NCBI GenBank assembly: GCA_003245675.1
Contig: QKCN01000019.1
Location: 1-32,840 of the forward strand
Length of the DNA stretch: 32,840 nucleotides
Direction of reading: 5' to 3'
Source: Bacteriovoracaceae bacterium
GTDB lineage: Bacteria; Bdellovibrionota; Bacteriovoracia; Bacteriovoracales; Bacteriovoracaceae
A model generated the notes under the pieces. The model made no database searches. It was not told the origin of the DNA and was given only the letters and a program-made list of their open reading frames with translations. Of this stretch, positions 15,597-23,061 are shown piece after piece; the first letter of the stretch is position 1, and every line of letters starts with the position of its first letter. Position numbers and translations under genes: made by a program.

Positions 15597-15824
15597 ATGA
15601 ACCCCCCAACTTGGATGATAGAACATCCTTGGCTCGTATTTTGGATAATTGATATTTGCATTTTTGTCGCTGTTCTTTGCGTGCGTGGCATTTTGAGCTT
15701 GGTGCGCTTTTCCATTTGTTGGAGCTTAATGAAACTTTGCGAAGGTGTGTTTTGGATTTTGAGGGCGGCAGTGCTTTTTATAAAACGCAAAGTGCTCTCA
15801 TCCAAATTGTCATTTGATTCGTGA
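15597..15824 (+). CDS. Small two-helix membrane protein, unknown
   Basis: 75 residues beginning 'MNPPTWMIEHPWLVFWIID', with one hydrophobic helix at about 12-33 and a second at about 48-62, and a basic C-terminus ('IKRKVLSSK'). The open frame runs further upstream (from 15486) but overlaps the XRE gene without a ribosome site. ATG 15597 has only a weak CCGGA ahead of it; a strong AAGGAG lies 22 bases upstream with no standard start codon at normal distance. I do not recognise a family. It could be a real accessory membrane peptide or a chance open frame. Confidence 0.4.
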   Translation: MNPPTWMIEHPWLVFWIIDICIFVAVLCVRGILSLVRFSICWSLMKLCEGVFWILRAAVLFIKRKVLSSKLSFDS

Positions 15825-15936
15825 CCAGCTATGATGGAGACAAGGAAAACGGGAGGATGTTTTTGTGACAATGAAGAGAAATCTTTTTTGCCATGGAAAT
15901 GTCCTTTTGTGTTTTAGGAGATAAAAAGGAAAAATC

Positions 15937-16413
15937 ATGAAAGTTCTTTTGTTGGCCATTGCAGTCCTATATTCATGCTTTGTTTGGGCAGCGGATGGGA
16001 GAAATTGCACTCATGACGACAAGACTTTTAGATGCGTTGAATATGTGAAGAATTATGATGGAGATACCATCACAGTGAACATCCCCAATGTTCCTAAAAT
16101 CATCGGCAAGGGCATTTCGGTGCGAGTGGCGGGCATCGATGCACCTGAGCGCAAGAGTCACGACAAGTGCGAAGTGGAGGCGGGGCGCACGGCCCAGAAA
16201 CTCGTTCAAAGCATTTTAAGGAGCGCCAAAAACATCGAGCTGCGTTTGCACAAAAATGGGCGAGATAAATATTTTCGCATTCTCGCAGAAGTTTGGGCCG
16301 ATGGGCAATCGATCGGGGAGTTGCTCATCAAAAACAAACTGGCGCATCCTTATGATGGGGGGAAGAAGTTGAAGAGAGAGTGGTGTAGGGAGAAAGAAAG
16401 GACGATATATTAA
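15937..16413 (+). CDS. Secreted thermonuclease (staphylococcal-nuclease-like)
   Basis: 158 residues with a signal peptide 'MKVLLLAIAVLYSCFVWA'. The SNase fold motifs are present: 'YDGDTITV' (calcium-binding Asp41/Asp43), 'RVAGIDAPE' with Arg63 and Glu71, and 'RDKYFRILA' with Arg114. These match the catalytic Arg-Glu-Arg set of staphylococcal nuclease. It should cut DNA and RNA in the periplasm or outside the cell. Cysteines in the mature part (24, 33, 78 and near 149) may form disulfides. Start ATG is preceded by an AGGAG/AAAAGG region. In a predatory or scavenging lifestyle it would help nucleic-acid breakdown, but that is inference. Confidence 0.88.
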   Translation: MKVLLLAIAVLYSCFVWAADGRNCTHDDKTFRCVEYVKNYDGDTITVNIPNVPKIIGKGISVRVAGIDAPERKSHDKCEVEAGRTAQKLVQSILRSAKNIELRLHKNGRDKYFRILAEVWADGQSIGELLIKNKLAHPYDGGKKLKREWCREKERTIY

Positions 16414-16478
16414 CACATAAAAGAGCATGGGAATTCAAATGAGCAGAAGATTTATAGATTATCATAAGCGAGGGATGG

Positions 16479-17027
16479 ATGGGAAATATAATTAATTCTA
16501 GAATAAAAATCGTGGCGGCATCAAAGCTTGAGAGTTTTCAGAAGACAGAGCTATTAAAATTACTAAAAGAGACATTTCAGGGTGATTTAGATCGAGGTCA
16601 GTTTTTTGGCTATATAACAACAGAAATGAAGCAAGGGATAATTAGAGGGCACTCGATTAAACCTCAAAATTTTTCTTTTAAGATTGGTGATTTTGTTTTT
16701 GGATTAATTGCGCTCATTGATAGTTCTACACCTATTGGTAAAATTAGTTCAATACTTCAGATTGTTATTTTAGTTTTGAAGGAAATGAAGATAGAGATCG
16801 ATGAAAAAGGGAGCTTTATCCTTTTTTCTCTTCATAATTCAGGTAATAAAGAATTTTCCCGCCAAAATGTTGTAGACATCTTGGCAAGCGACTGGAAGGT
16901 GTATCCTTATTACAAATTAGGTGATGAAGAACTTAGTCACACACTAAACACTCTAAGTAGAATGAATGCTATTCGCATTGATGGAGATGAAATCCAATTG
17001 ATAGAGGAGATTGTTACTCGGTTTTGA
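16479..17027 (+). CDS. Hypothetical protein, unknown
   Basis: 182 residues without a signal peptide. A Lys/Glu-rich helical N-terminus ('ESFQKTELLKLLKETFQ') is followed by two hydrophobic stretches ('IGDFVFGLIALIDS' and 'KISSILQIVILVLKEM'). The C-terminus ('GDEELSHTLNTLSRMNAIRI' then 'DGDEIQLIEEI') looks like a small winged-helix-type fold, with a helix leading into a beta hairpin. The start ATG 16479 has GAGGGATGG upstream. The gene is AT-rich like the neighbouring transposase. No family recognised; the hydrophobic parts could be buried helices or one hairpin membrane anchor. Confidence 0.6.
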   Translation: MGNIINSRIKIVAASKLESFQKTELLKLLKETFQGDLDRGQFFGYITTEMKQGIIRGHSIKPQNFSFKIGDFVFGLIALIDSSTPIGKISSILQIVILVLKEMKIEIDEKGSFILFSLHNSGNKEFSRQNVVDILASDWKVYPYYKLGDEELSHTLNTLSRMNAIRIDGDEIQLIEEIVTRF

Positions 17028-17031
17028 TATT

Positions 17032-17133
17032 TTAATATTCATGAGAGACCAGAGGAAGTGAGGTAAAGACGCGACCTTCCCCGGCGATTCCCCCAGATAC
17101 CATGTCGCTACGGGGATAAGTGGGATGCTCCAT
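17032..17133 (-). other. Coding-like fragment, GC-rich
   Basis: A short minus-strand frame reads 'MEHPTYPRSDMVSGGIAGEG' followed by 13 more residues, with protein-like composition, but it has no ribosome site and an in-frame stop two codons upstream. The DNA is clearly richer in GC than its surroundings. It may be the decayed 3' end of a gene or a structured non-coding piece. Minus-strand sequence just before it contains GGGGACGG. Confidence 0.2.
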
Positions 17134-17230
17134 CTTTTATTTCAATGATTTTCCGTCCCCTTTGAATTAGAGAGGGCATATGGTCGGAGTTTTTTGTAGA
17201 ATTTTACAAGTAAAAGTACATTTTTTCTTG

Positions 17231-17503
17231 TTACACTTTATTCCAAAATATAATTTCACTTGGGATGTACTCCGCGCCCAGGGGCATTTGTCCATCGACT
17301 TTTGGGTCAACAAGCTGAAAACACTTCCAGACTTTCTCTGGCACATCTACTTTATGAAATGGATTCCGATAAAAGACCTTAGGAGGAAATCCGATACCTG
17401 ATGTAAAATCAAATTGCTCGCCATAATCTAGTGCATGTGTGTAAGAATCTACTGGGCCACGATCTGCAAGGCATTCATATATATTTAACAGATGCCGTGT
17501 CAC
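17231..17503 (-). CDS. Possible small hypothetical protein or gene remnant
   Basis: A 90-residue frame from GTG 17503, with AGAGG eight bases upstream. Composition is protein-like: rich in aromatic residues, Pro and Gly ('ALDYGEQFDFTSGIGFPPKV', 'VDGQMPLGAEYIPSEIIF'). There is no signal peptide. A stop lies nine codons upstream in frame and several stops separate it from the fragment at 17032-17133, so it may be what is left of a larger gene. The opposite-strand frame over the same bases is less protein-like. It lies between the orphan gene and the insertion sequence. No family recognised. Confidence 0.35.
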   Translation of the reverse strand: MTRHLLNIYECLADRGPVDSYTHALDYGEQFDFTSGIGFPPKVFYRNPFHKVDVPEKVWKCFQLVDPKVDGQMPLGAEYIPSEIIFWNKV

Positions 17504-17516
17504 AACTGTAGCCTCT

Positions 17517-17546
17517 GAACCGCCGACCTACGGGGTATGAATCCGT
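17517..17546 (-). other. tRNA-like fragment (anticodon to T-arm)
   Basis: On the minus strand a 30-base piece resembles the anticodon arm with loop TTCATAC (CAT at the anticodon position; 4 of 5 stem pairs possible), a canonical AGGTC variable loop, and the start of a T arm, GGCGGTTC. The D arm, acceptor stem and the 3' half of the T stem are absent. It may be a recombination remnant of a tRNA or coincidence. Confidence 0.25.
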
Positions 17547-17576
17547 CATTCTAGTTTAATCATTCGTAATCACTAC

Positions 17577-18969
17577 TGTTTCGGGTACCAATCTGACGAA
17601 TTTTCGACAAACTCTTTAATTTCATCTAGTTAAGCTCTTTGAGCGAACTTTTAATTCTACAAATTAACAAACAAAAGGACATTTTATGAAATATAAAAAC
17701 TATGACCCTTGGGTCAAGAAAATGATTATTGATTCGGGAAATCCAAACTTGTTTCCAGAATTGAATATTCCAAGAACAACGGCCCTATATTGGGTTAAGC
17801 ATTCGAAAAATAAAAAGGTGATAACAAATGATGTTGCTGAATCTTATGAAAGACGTCTGAAAGAACTAGAAGCAAAATTATGTAAAGAGAGGGCCAAGGT
17901 GCAAGTATTAAGTGCTTTTATCAAAAGTTATATCTCTGTCAAAAGTTTCAATTCCTGTCGTTTTAAGAGAGAGCGCAAAAGAATTGTCCAATTGATTTTA
18001 AGTATTGGCCACTGGCTTTCCATTAAGGACTCATTACATCTTTTGGGATTACACAAGAAGACATTTTCTCGTTGGAGAGCAGAGGTTCAAGGTTGCCAGC
18101 ATATTGGCTTTCGCAAGTGTCCAATAAAATCAAAAAATCAGTTAACATACAACGAGCAAACAATACTTTATCAATTGGCCACTGATAAAAAGTATGAAAG
18201 TTATTCTGTAAAATCGTTGCAATGGATGGCCATTCGAGAGCGTAAATTGTGCTGTAGTTACGACACATGGCTGAAGTATATTAAGAAATTTGGCATTAAT
18301 AGAAATGACTTTCAAAAAAAAGTTAGGCCTAAGCTTACAGGAGTAAGAGCTGAGTGTGTTAATCAGCTTTGGCATATGGACGTTTCAGAATTTAAGCTCG
18401 CTACAGGAGAGAAGTTTTATTTGCAAATGATTGTTGATAATTATTCTCGGTATATTGTTGATTGGAATTTATCGTCATTTAAGAATGCGCGAGATTCCGT
18501 AGGGCTACTTAAGAATGCAATTAAGAAAATGAAGACCGATAATTTGTCCTTAATGAGTGATGGAGGGGGAGAGAATTGTAATAGTTCAGTTAGAGCATTG
18601 TTGAGTGGGAGGGGAATTCAACATCAGATTGTAGGATGTAATATCAAATACTCAAATTCCATGATTGAATATTTTTTCAGAAAGCTTAAAACAACTTTTT
18701 TGAGAAAGAAAATTTTAAAATCTGAAATTGAATTGAGAAATAAGATAAAGGCATTTGTAAAATTGTTTAATATGAAAGTTCCAATAAGTGCATTGGATGG
18801 GCGAACTCCAAATGAGGTACATAAATCACTTTGTGATACAGACTTTTACTTAAAAGATTATCTTGATTTTAAGTTAGTTGCTGAGGAGTTACGGTCTTTG
18901 GTAAATAGTCGGTGCGTACCGTTTAGTCGAGTTTCACCCTCAAATAATTGCCAGATGTTCCGATAAGTG
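17577..18969 (+). mobile_element. Insertion sequence with DD(35)E transposase
   Basis: Single-transposase element. Its ends are suggested by imperfect inverted repeats. The left end, starting TGTTTCGGGTACCAATCTGA at 17577, aligns with the reverse complement of the right end (TTATCGGAACATCTGGCAATT, running in from about 18966) with small gaps, sharing TCGG, TCTG, AATT and AAACTC blocks. The transposase stop codon lies inside the right repeat. Exact ends and a target duplication could not be fixed. Confidence 0.6.
17686..18966 (+). CDS. Transposase, DD(35)E integrase-core (rve) family
   Basis: 426 residues, apparently intact. An N-terminal helix-turn-helix region ('FPELNIPRTTALYWVKH') is followed by a charged coiled stretch (50-75), a second DNA-binding part ('HLLGLHKKTFSRWR') and the retroviral-integrase-like core. 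Asp232 is in 'LWHMDVSEF', Asp292 in 'LMSDGGGEN' and Glu328 in 'SMIEYFFRKLK'; 35 residues separate the second Asp from the Glu, the DD(35)E signature. The C-terminal 'NMKVPISALDGRTPNEVH' is typical of IS3/IS481-type enzymes. No frameshifted upstream orfA is seen, so it is a single-frame type. Gene composition is AT-rich, consistent with recent transfer. Confidence 0.9.
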   Translation: MKYKNYDPWVKKMIIDSGNPNLFPELNIPRTTALYWVKHSKNKKVITNDVAESYERRLKELEAKLCKERAKVQVLSAFIKSYISVKSFNSCRFKRERKRIVQLILSIGHWLSIKDSLHLLGLHKKTFSRWRAEVQGCQHIGFRKCPIKSKNQLTYNEQTILYQLATDKKYESYSVKSLQWMAIRERKLCCSYDTWLKYIKKFGINRNDFQKKVRPKLTGVRAECVNQLWHMDVSEFKLATGEKFYLQMIVDNYSRYIVDWNLSSFKNARDSVGLLKNAIKKMKTDNLSLMSDGGGENCNSSVRALLSGRGIQHQIVGCNIKYSNSMIEYFFRKLKTTFLRKKILKSEIELRNKIKAFVKLFNMKVPISALDGRTPNEVHKSLCDTDFYLKDYLDFKLVAEELRSLVNSRCVPFSRVSPSNNCQMFR

Positions 18970-18975
18970 CTTGAA

Positions 18976-19791
18976 ATGAAAAAAGCGCTTTTATTTATTC
19001 TATTCATTCAAGTGAGTATTGCTTGGGCCATCAAGCCGCCACGCTTTTTGTATCACTGGACCACTCTTGAGAAGGCCCAAATATGGAATGAGCAGATACA
19101 ATCTAATGGCGGAAAGTTTACGATTGCTGAAGTTCCACTGGAGTTGAAGACGACAAATGCTCCAATTGTCGATCTAACTTTGCATCAATATCTCAATACC
19201 GATCTTCACAATACGCCCAAGATATTTGCTTGGCATCATCCTATTGGGGGGATGGGGTTTGGAAGTGAACGATATTTTGGCAATGGAACTCCGCTACTTT
19301 TGACCCTCGAAATCTCGCCTGATGCCAGAATTTTCGCAATCGATAATGTGGGAGATGGCATTGCAAGAACTTGGGGGGAATTAAAAAATGCCGATTTGAT
19401 TTTTCATGGCAATGAAAGTTTGTCTGAATGGATTATTATAAATCCCAACGTGGTAAAAAATTATTCTGCTTTGCCTACTAATTTTTCAAAAAGCACGCTA
19501 CAACACTACTACAAGCTCTTAAATAATCCGAGCGTCAAAGACGTTGAATCATTGCAATTGATCTCTCTTTATTCTGAACGAAGTTTTTTGTATGAAAGTC
19601 ATGGCGATGCGAGAAAGGCATTAAAGCAGTTCATGGGTTTAGCAAAAGATGATTTGCCTTCGTTGTTTAGAAACAGTTTTCCTGTCTCTTTACGAGAATC
19701 TCGAAATACAATCTATTGCCCTCTTTATCTGGAAAAGTTTGTCACTCATCAAAAGCTAACTAATACAATGCCCGCTTATCTTAGAAAGTAG
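18976..19791 (+). CDS. Secreted protein, unknown; possible ADP-ribosyltransferase-like fold
   Basis: 271 residues beginning with signal peptide 'MKKALLFILFIQVSIAWA'. The mature N-terminus 'RFLYHWTTLEKAQIW' (His27) resembles the opening strand of ART/PARP-fold enzymes. Tyr100 in 'GSERYFGNG' and Glu151 in 'SLSEWIIINP' are placed where an H-Y-E set would be expected. This is motif reading only and could be chance. ATG 18976 is chosen over GTG 18967 because it starts the signal peptide. There is no Shine-Dalgarno sequence: the insertion sequence ends directly upstream and probably removed the native promoter and ribosome site. Convergent with the pseudo-kinase gene (19-bp gap). Confidence 0.65.
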   Translation: MKKALLFILFIQVSIAWAIKPPRFLYHWTTLEKAQIWNEQIQSNGGKFTIAEVPLELKTTNAPIVDLTLHQYLNTDLHNTPKIFAWHHPIGGMGFGSERYFGNGTPLLLTLEISPDARIFAIDNVGDGIARTWGELKNADLIFHGNESLSEWIIINPNVVKNYSALPTNFSKSTLQHYYKLLNNPSVKDVESLQLISLYSERSFLYESHGDARKALKQFMGLAKDDLPSLFRNSFPVSLRESRNTIYCPLYLEKFVTHQKLTNTMPAYLRK

Positions 19792-19810
19792 CTCAGCTGT
19801 TTCCGTTACG

Positions 19811-21082
19811 CTATTCCAATACTAGATTTCGAGTGTAGTGGTTGATGAGGTTAACGAGCTTTTGATGACTGATGGGCTTCGAGACATAAAGATTGCAGCC
19901 TGCCTCTAGGCTTTGAAGCTGTTCTGTTACTTGGGCCGAGCTAAATAGAGCAATAATTGGAACAGGGACTAGATTTTGCTCGCGCTCCCATTGGCGAATG
20001 GCGCGAGTTGTGCTGTCGCCTTCTTTGTTTGGCATTTCCATATTAACAAGCACAATATCAAAAATCTCATCTTGATAGAGCTTAATCGCTTCTTGTTCAT
20101 TCTGTGCTTCAAATAGTTTATAGGGCGTTTCAGAGAGAAAGGAGTTAATTGCTGCGCTATCTGTTGAAGACGGCCCCACGAGTAAAATGGAGACAGGTTT
20201 ATTGGGGTCGAGGACTTGGGTAATGGTATGCACTAAGTTTATATCGTTTTCGTGAATTTGAATGAGGTTCGATAAGTTTCCGTATTTTGAGTAAAGCCCC
20301 ATGCTTCTTGTTAATAAATCAATGCGATCGAGTGCGAATGATATTTTGGAGCGATGCTCAGACAACGTTTCCGCGCTTACGTGTTTTTTATTTATATCAA
20401 GGAGATCAAGATAACCCTTGGCAATGGAAAGCGGGTTTAATATTTCATGAAGCAGTCGCCGGATCATGGATTCACTGATTTTACGTTGTTCAAATTTTTT
20501 GATGAGCAATTGGAGAAGTGAATTTTTCCACTCGACGATATACAGTACGATGTTGATAAGAATGGTCCAAACTAATGTATTAAAGAGGGTAAAGTTTGTT
20601 TCTAAATTCCCTTTGTCTTGAGCCAGTTGGCATATTTTGATAAAGAGCATTAAGCTAAGAAAACTGGCAACGCTTATTCCCCATTTGCGCCCTTTTAAGA
20701 CATAGACGATGGTAATAAAGCCTGCATAGCTACTGCTTGGGTATACAAAGGATAGGTCGGAGTGAAATGTTTGAAGAAATCTGACAAAAGAAAAAGTGGG
20801 GATGAGTAGGGCAAAAATGGTTGCGGCAATGTCTAATTGGTGTTTGCAATTGGCAAAATAGAAGGCCGTCATGAGGACCAAGGTCCCAACGATAAGGGGA
20901 AGCACAATGAGGATGGAGTTGTCGGCCACAAAAAAACGGACGATGGCAAGAGTCATCGCAACGGCCATGGTCAAAATTAAACAGAAATTTAGCACTAGTT
21001 TTTTGAATTTTGTCTCAATCGTTTTGTATTCCGAATAGTCAATGTTTTCAAAAGAAGAAGTGCTGAATAATTTATTTATCAT
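19811..21082 (-). CDS. Membrane HisKA-like/receiver protein lacking ATPase domain (pseudo-hybrid kinase)
   Basis: 423 residues. Five to six membrane helices fill residues 28-185. A HisKA-like dimerisation helix follows with H-box 'LLHEILNPLSIAKG' (His212), then 'SFALDRIDLLTRSMGLYS'. Directly after, at about 297-415, comes a receiver domain; no HATPase_c N-, G1- or G2-boxes lie between. The receiver has 'LVNMEMPNKEG' with Asn347 at the phospho-acceptor site and keeps Lys402 in 'VSKPIS'; the N-terminal acidic pocket reads 'VGPSSTD'. It cannot autophosphorylate alone and its receiver should not accept phosphate in the normal way. It might scaffold or dimerise with another kinase. It starts 17 bases after the small secreted protein, probably in one operon. 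Confidence 0.8.
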   Translation of the reverse strand: MINKLFSTSSFENIDYSEYKTIETKFKKLVLNFCLILTMAVAMTLAIVRFFVADNSILIVLPLIVGTLVLMTAFYFANCKHQLDIAATIFALLIPTFSFVRFLQTFHSDLSFVYPSSSYAGFITIVYVLKGRKWGISVASFLSLMLFIKICQLAQDKGNLETNFTLFNTLVWTILINIVLYIVEWKNSLLQLLIKKFEQRKISESMIRRLLHEILNPLSIAKGYLDLLDINKKHVSAETLSEHRSKISFALDRIDLLTRSMGLYSKYGNLSNLIQIHENDINLVHTITQVLDPNKPVSILLVGPSSTDSAAINSFLSETPYKLFEAQNEQEAIKLYQDEIFDIVLVNMEMPNKEGDSTTRAIRQWEREQNLVPVPIIALFSSAQVTEQLQSLEAGCNLYVSKPISHQKLVNLINHYTRNLVLE

Positions 21083-21099
21083 ATGTATGGTCTGATATT

Positions 21100-21528
21100 C
21101 TATTTAATCTTGCAGTTTCCATCTTCAAAAATGATGTCTTTCTGGTTTTTTGTTCCTTTTGCCGCAGTTAGAAAAACGCGCAAGGATGATTGCATTCCCC
21201 AGTCATCAAAATAGGATACTTCTAAGCTGAGTTGATCATTGTAGTAGTTCGTTACGAGGAAGGCCGAATCTTGTTCATAGGGACCATAACAGTTGTAGCT
21301 GGCATTATCGACAAGCTTGCCTTTTTTATAGATTTTTATGCTTGTTCTGTTGTTCTTATCCTGCTGGGTTTTTCCTGAGTCCATAAAATCTTGGAGAGAT
21401 GATAGCGGAAGCTGACAGTAGGGAGTCACGACAATTTTGTATTGACCATTTTGGCATTCCATTTTGCTATAAGCTTGGGCCAAGCTACTTAGTGCAAGAG
21501 TCATTGCAATCAACAAAAGAAATTTCAT
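21100..21528 (-). CDS. Small secreted Cys-containing protein, unknown
   Basis: 142 residues with signal peptide 'MKFLLLIAMTLALSSLAQA'. The mature protein has four cysteines ('MECQNG', 'TPYCQL', 'YNCYG', 'DGNCKIK') that could make two disulfides, and mostly beta-type sequence. The start ATG has GGAGGTCC directly upstream. It precedes the pseudo-hybrid kinase by 17 bases on the same strand, so the two are likely co-transcribed; a periplasmic accessory or ligand role for that membrane protein is possible. No family recognised. Confidence 0.7.
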   Translation of the reverse strand: MKFLLLIAMTLALSSLAQAYSKMECQNGQYKIVVTPYCQLPLSSLQDFMDSGKTQQDKNNRTSIKIYKKGKLVDNASYNCYGPYEQDSAFLVTNYYNDQLSLEVSYFDDWGMQSSLRVFLTAAKGTKNQKDIIFEDGNCKIK

Positions 21529-21605
21529 TGGACCTCCATAAATATCATTCGGGAGACTTATAGCAAGTTCTTGAAATTAAAGCTAGTTGGTGTGTAAAAA
21601 GGTTA

Positions 21606-22967
21606 TTAAGAATAAATGACTTTCCTCAGTGCTCTGAGAATTTCATCATCAAATTCACTCTTTTTAATTTCTAGCTCATTTAGGGCCTCTTTAGGGGAAA
21701 TGGGAGGCTTCGATGTCGATTGAATTGCCAATTTGCAAAATTCATCCACAACGGCAACGAGCCTGGCCAAGGGACAAATTTGGTCGCGTCTCAATCCAAA
21801 AGGATAGCCTGAACCATCGCAGCGCTCATGGTGTTGTAAAATGATTTGTAATACTTGAGCTGGAAATTGTTGGAGATTATTGACTAATTCTGCACCATGG
21901 AGAGGGTGAGAATCGAGTGCAAATCTTTCTTTTTTGGAAAGCTCAGTGCATTTTTTTGTAAGAGTTTCCAGAGGGATGTCTTTTTTCCCAATATCATGGA
22001 AAATTCCCCCAATAGAAAGAGCCTCTAGTGTTTTTTCAGAATCCCAGCGCAACTTCTTGGCCAATAGTACACTGTAAATACTGACGCCCAGTTGATGAGC
22101 ATAAAATGATTCACCTTTTGAGTTGATATAGTTCAAAAGGTCAAAAGTTTTGGTATTGTTCGATATGATATTGAGAGTGAGATCAAAAACTTTTTTGGCA
22201 TTATACAGAGACTCTTTATCAATATCGTTTAGAAATATTTTTTCAACAATCAGTTTTGCCGTATGAACGAGGAACTTATCCTTCTTGTCTGGGGCAATGC
22301 CTTTGGCATTTTTGATTTTTCCTGCCAGCGCAATTGTTTCTTCAGTGTGCTCTTCATATTTTTTGTATTCATCGTGTTTGGCATGTAGAAAGTGAACACC
22401 CTTCTCTTGATATTTGTGAATGGTTTCCTGTGTGAATTTTTGTCCAGGCTTGGCCACTTTGACGAATTTTGATTTAGATAATTTGAGATAAACGGGGTAG
22501 ATCACTTCTGAATGGGCCAAAAACTCTTCAATCCTTATCTCCCGAAATAAATGTTCGATACTTTGCTGTTCTTCGTGTGAGTGCAGGTCTTCTACTTGCG
22601 GATGAGTATTTATGAGGGGATTTATCTTCTCTAAAAGTTCTTCTTGGGTGAATGGTTTACTGAGAAACGTTGTAATTCCTAGTTGAGCCGCATTTCTGGT
22701 TTCTAAAATGGCTGAAAATGCGGTCATGAGCAGTGTTGGTATTTTGTAGTTTTCTTTAACCCATCTTATTAATTCAATGCCATTGCCATCAGGCATTTTG
22801 AGATCGGAAATGACCATACTGATTTTGTGAGCAGATAATACTTCCTTCGCGGTGGAGACATCATAAACGCAAATGACCAGATAGCTTTCTGCGCGCAGGT
22901 AATTTTTTACAAGATTGGCGAGGTCCTGATCGTCATCAACTACTAAGATAATCTTATTTTCGTGCAT
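21606..22967 (-). CDS. Response regulator with HD-GYP c-di-GMP phosphodiesterase domain
   Basis: 453 residues from ATG 22967 (a TTG-type extension to 23012 adds residues before the receiver and is less likely; CAGGGACGAC precedes 22967). The receiver (3-118) has the acidic pocket 'VVDDDQD', phospho-acceptor Asp55 in 'VISDLKMPDGNG' and Lys104. A middle domain (about 145-210) reads 'PVYLKLSKSKFVKVAKPG', as often found before HD-GYP in deltaproteobacteria-like proteins. The HD-GYP domain has 'GIFHDIGKKD' (His324-Asp325), 'HPLHGAEL', 'ILQHHERCDGSGYP' and Asp408 in 'VAVVDEF'. All metal ligands look intact, so it should hydrolyse c-di-GMP under control of a kinase, affecting motility or attachment. 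Confidence 0.92.
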   Translation of the reverse strand: MHENKIILVVDDDQDLANLVKNYLRAESYLVICVYDVSTAKEVLSAHKISMVISDLKMPDGNGIELIRWVKENYKIPTLLMTAFSAILETRNAAQLGITTFLSKPFTQEELLEKINPLINTHPQVEDLHSHEEQQSIEHLFREIRIEEFLAHSEVIYPVYLKLSKSKFVKVAKPGQKFTQETIHKYQEKGVHFLHAKHDEYKKYEEHTEETIALAGKIKNAKGIAPDKKDKFLVHTAKLIVEKIFLNDIDKESLYNAKKVFDLTLNIISNNTKTFDLLNYINSKGESFYAHQLGVSIYSVLLAKKLRWDSEKTLEALSIGGIFHDIGKKDIPLETLTKKCTELSKKERFALDSHPLHGAELVNNLQQFPAQVLQIILQHHERCDGSGYPFGLRRDQICPLARLVAVVDEFCKLAIQSTSKPPISPKEALNELEIKKSEFDDEILRALRKVIYS

Positions 22968-23061
22968 ATGTCGTCCCTGAGAAATTAATCCGTAATGCTC
23001 ACCTTTCGCCAAAACCAGAATGTAGCTTTACCATTTCTCACGTATAGAAATCTTAACGGTT

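Noticed and set aside
17180-17401. Plus-strand 73-residue frame in the gene-poor stretch
   Set aside because: No ribosome site, odd composition, and the opposite strand is more protein-like.
14571-19791. A defined integrative element bounded by a duplicated tRNA-Ala 3' end
   Set aside because: No repeat of the tRNA 3' segment and no integrase gene were found within the window, so boundaries cannot be claimed.
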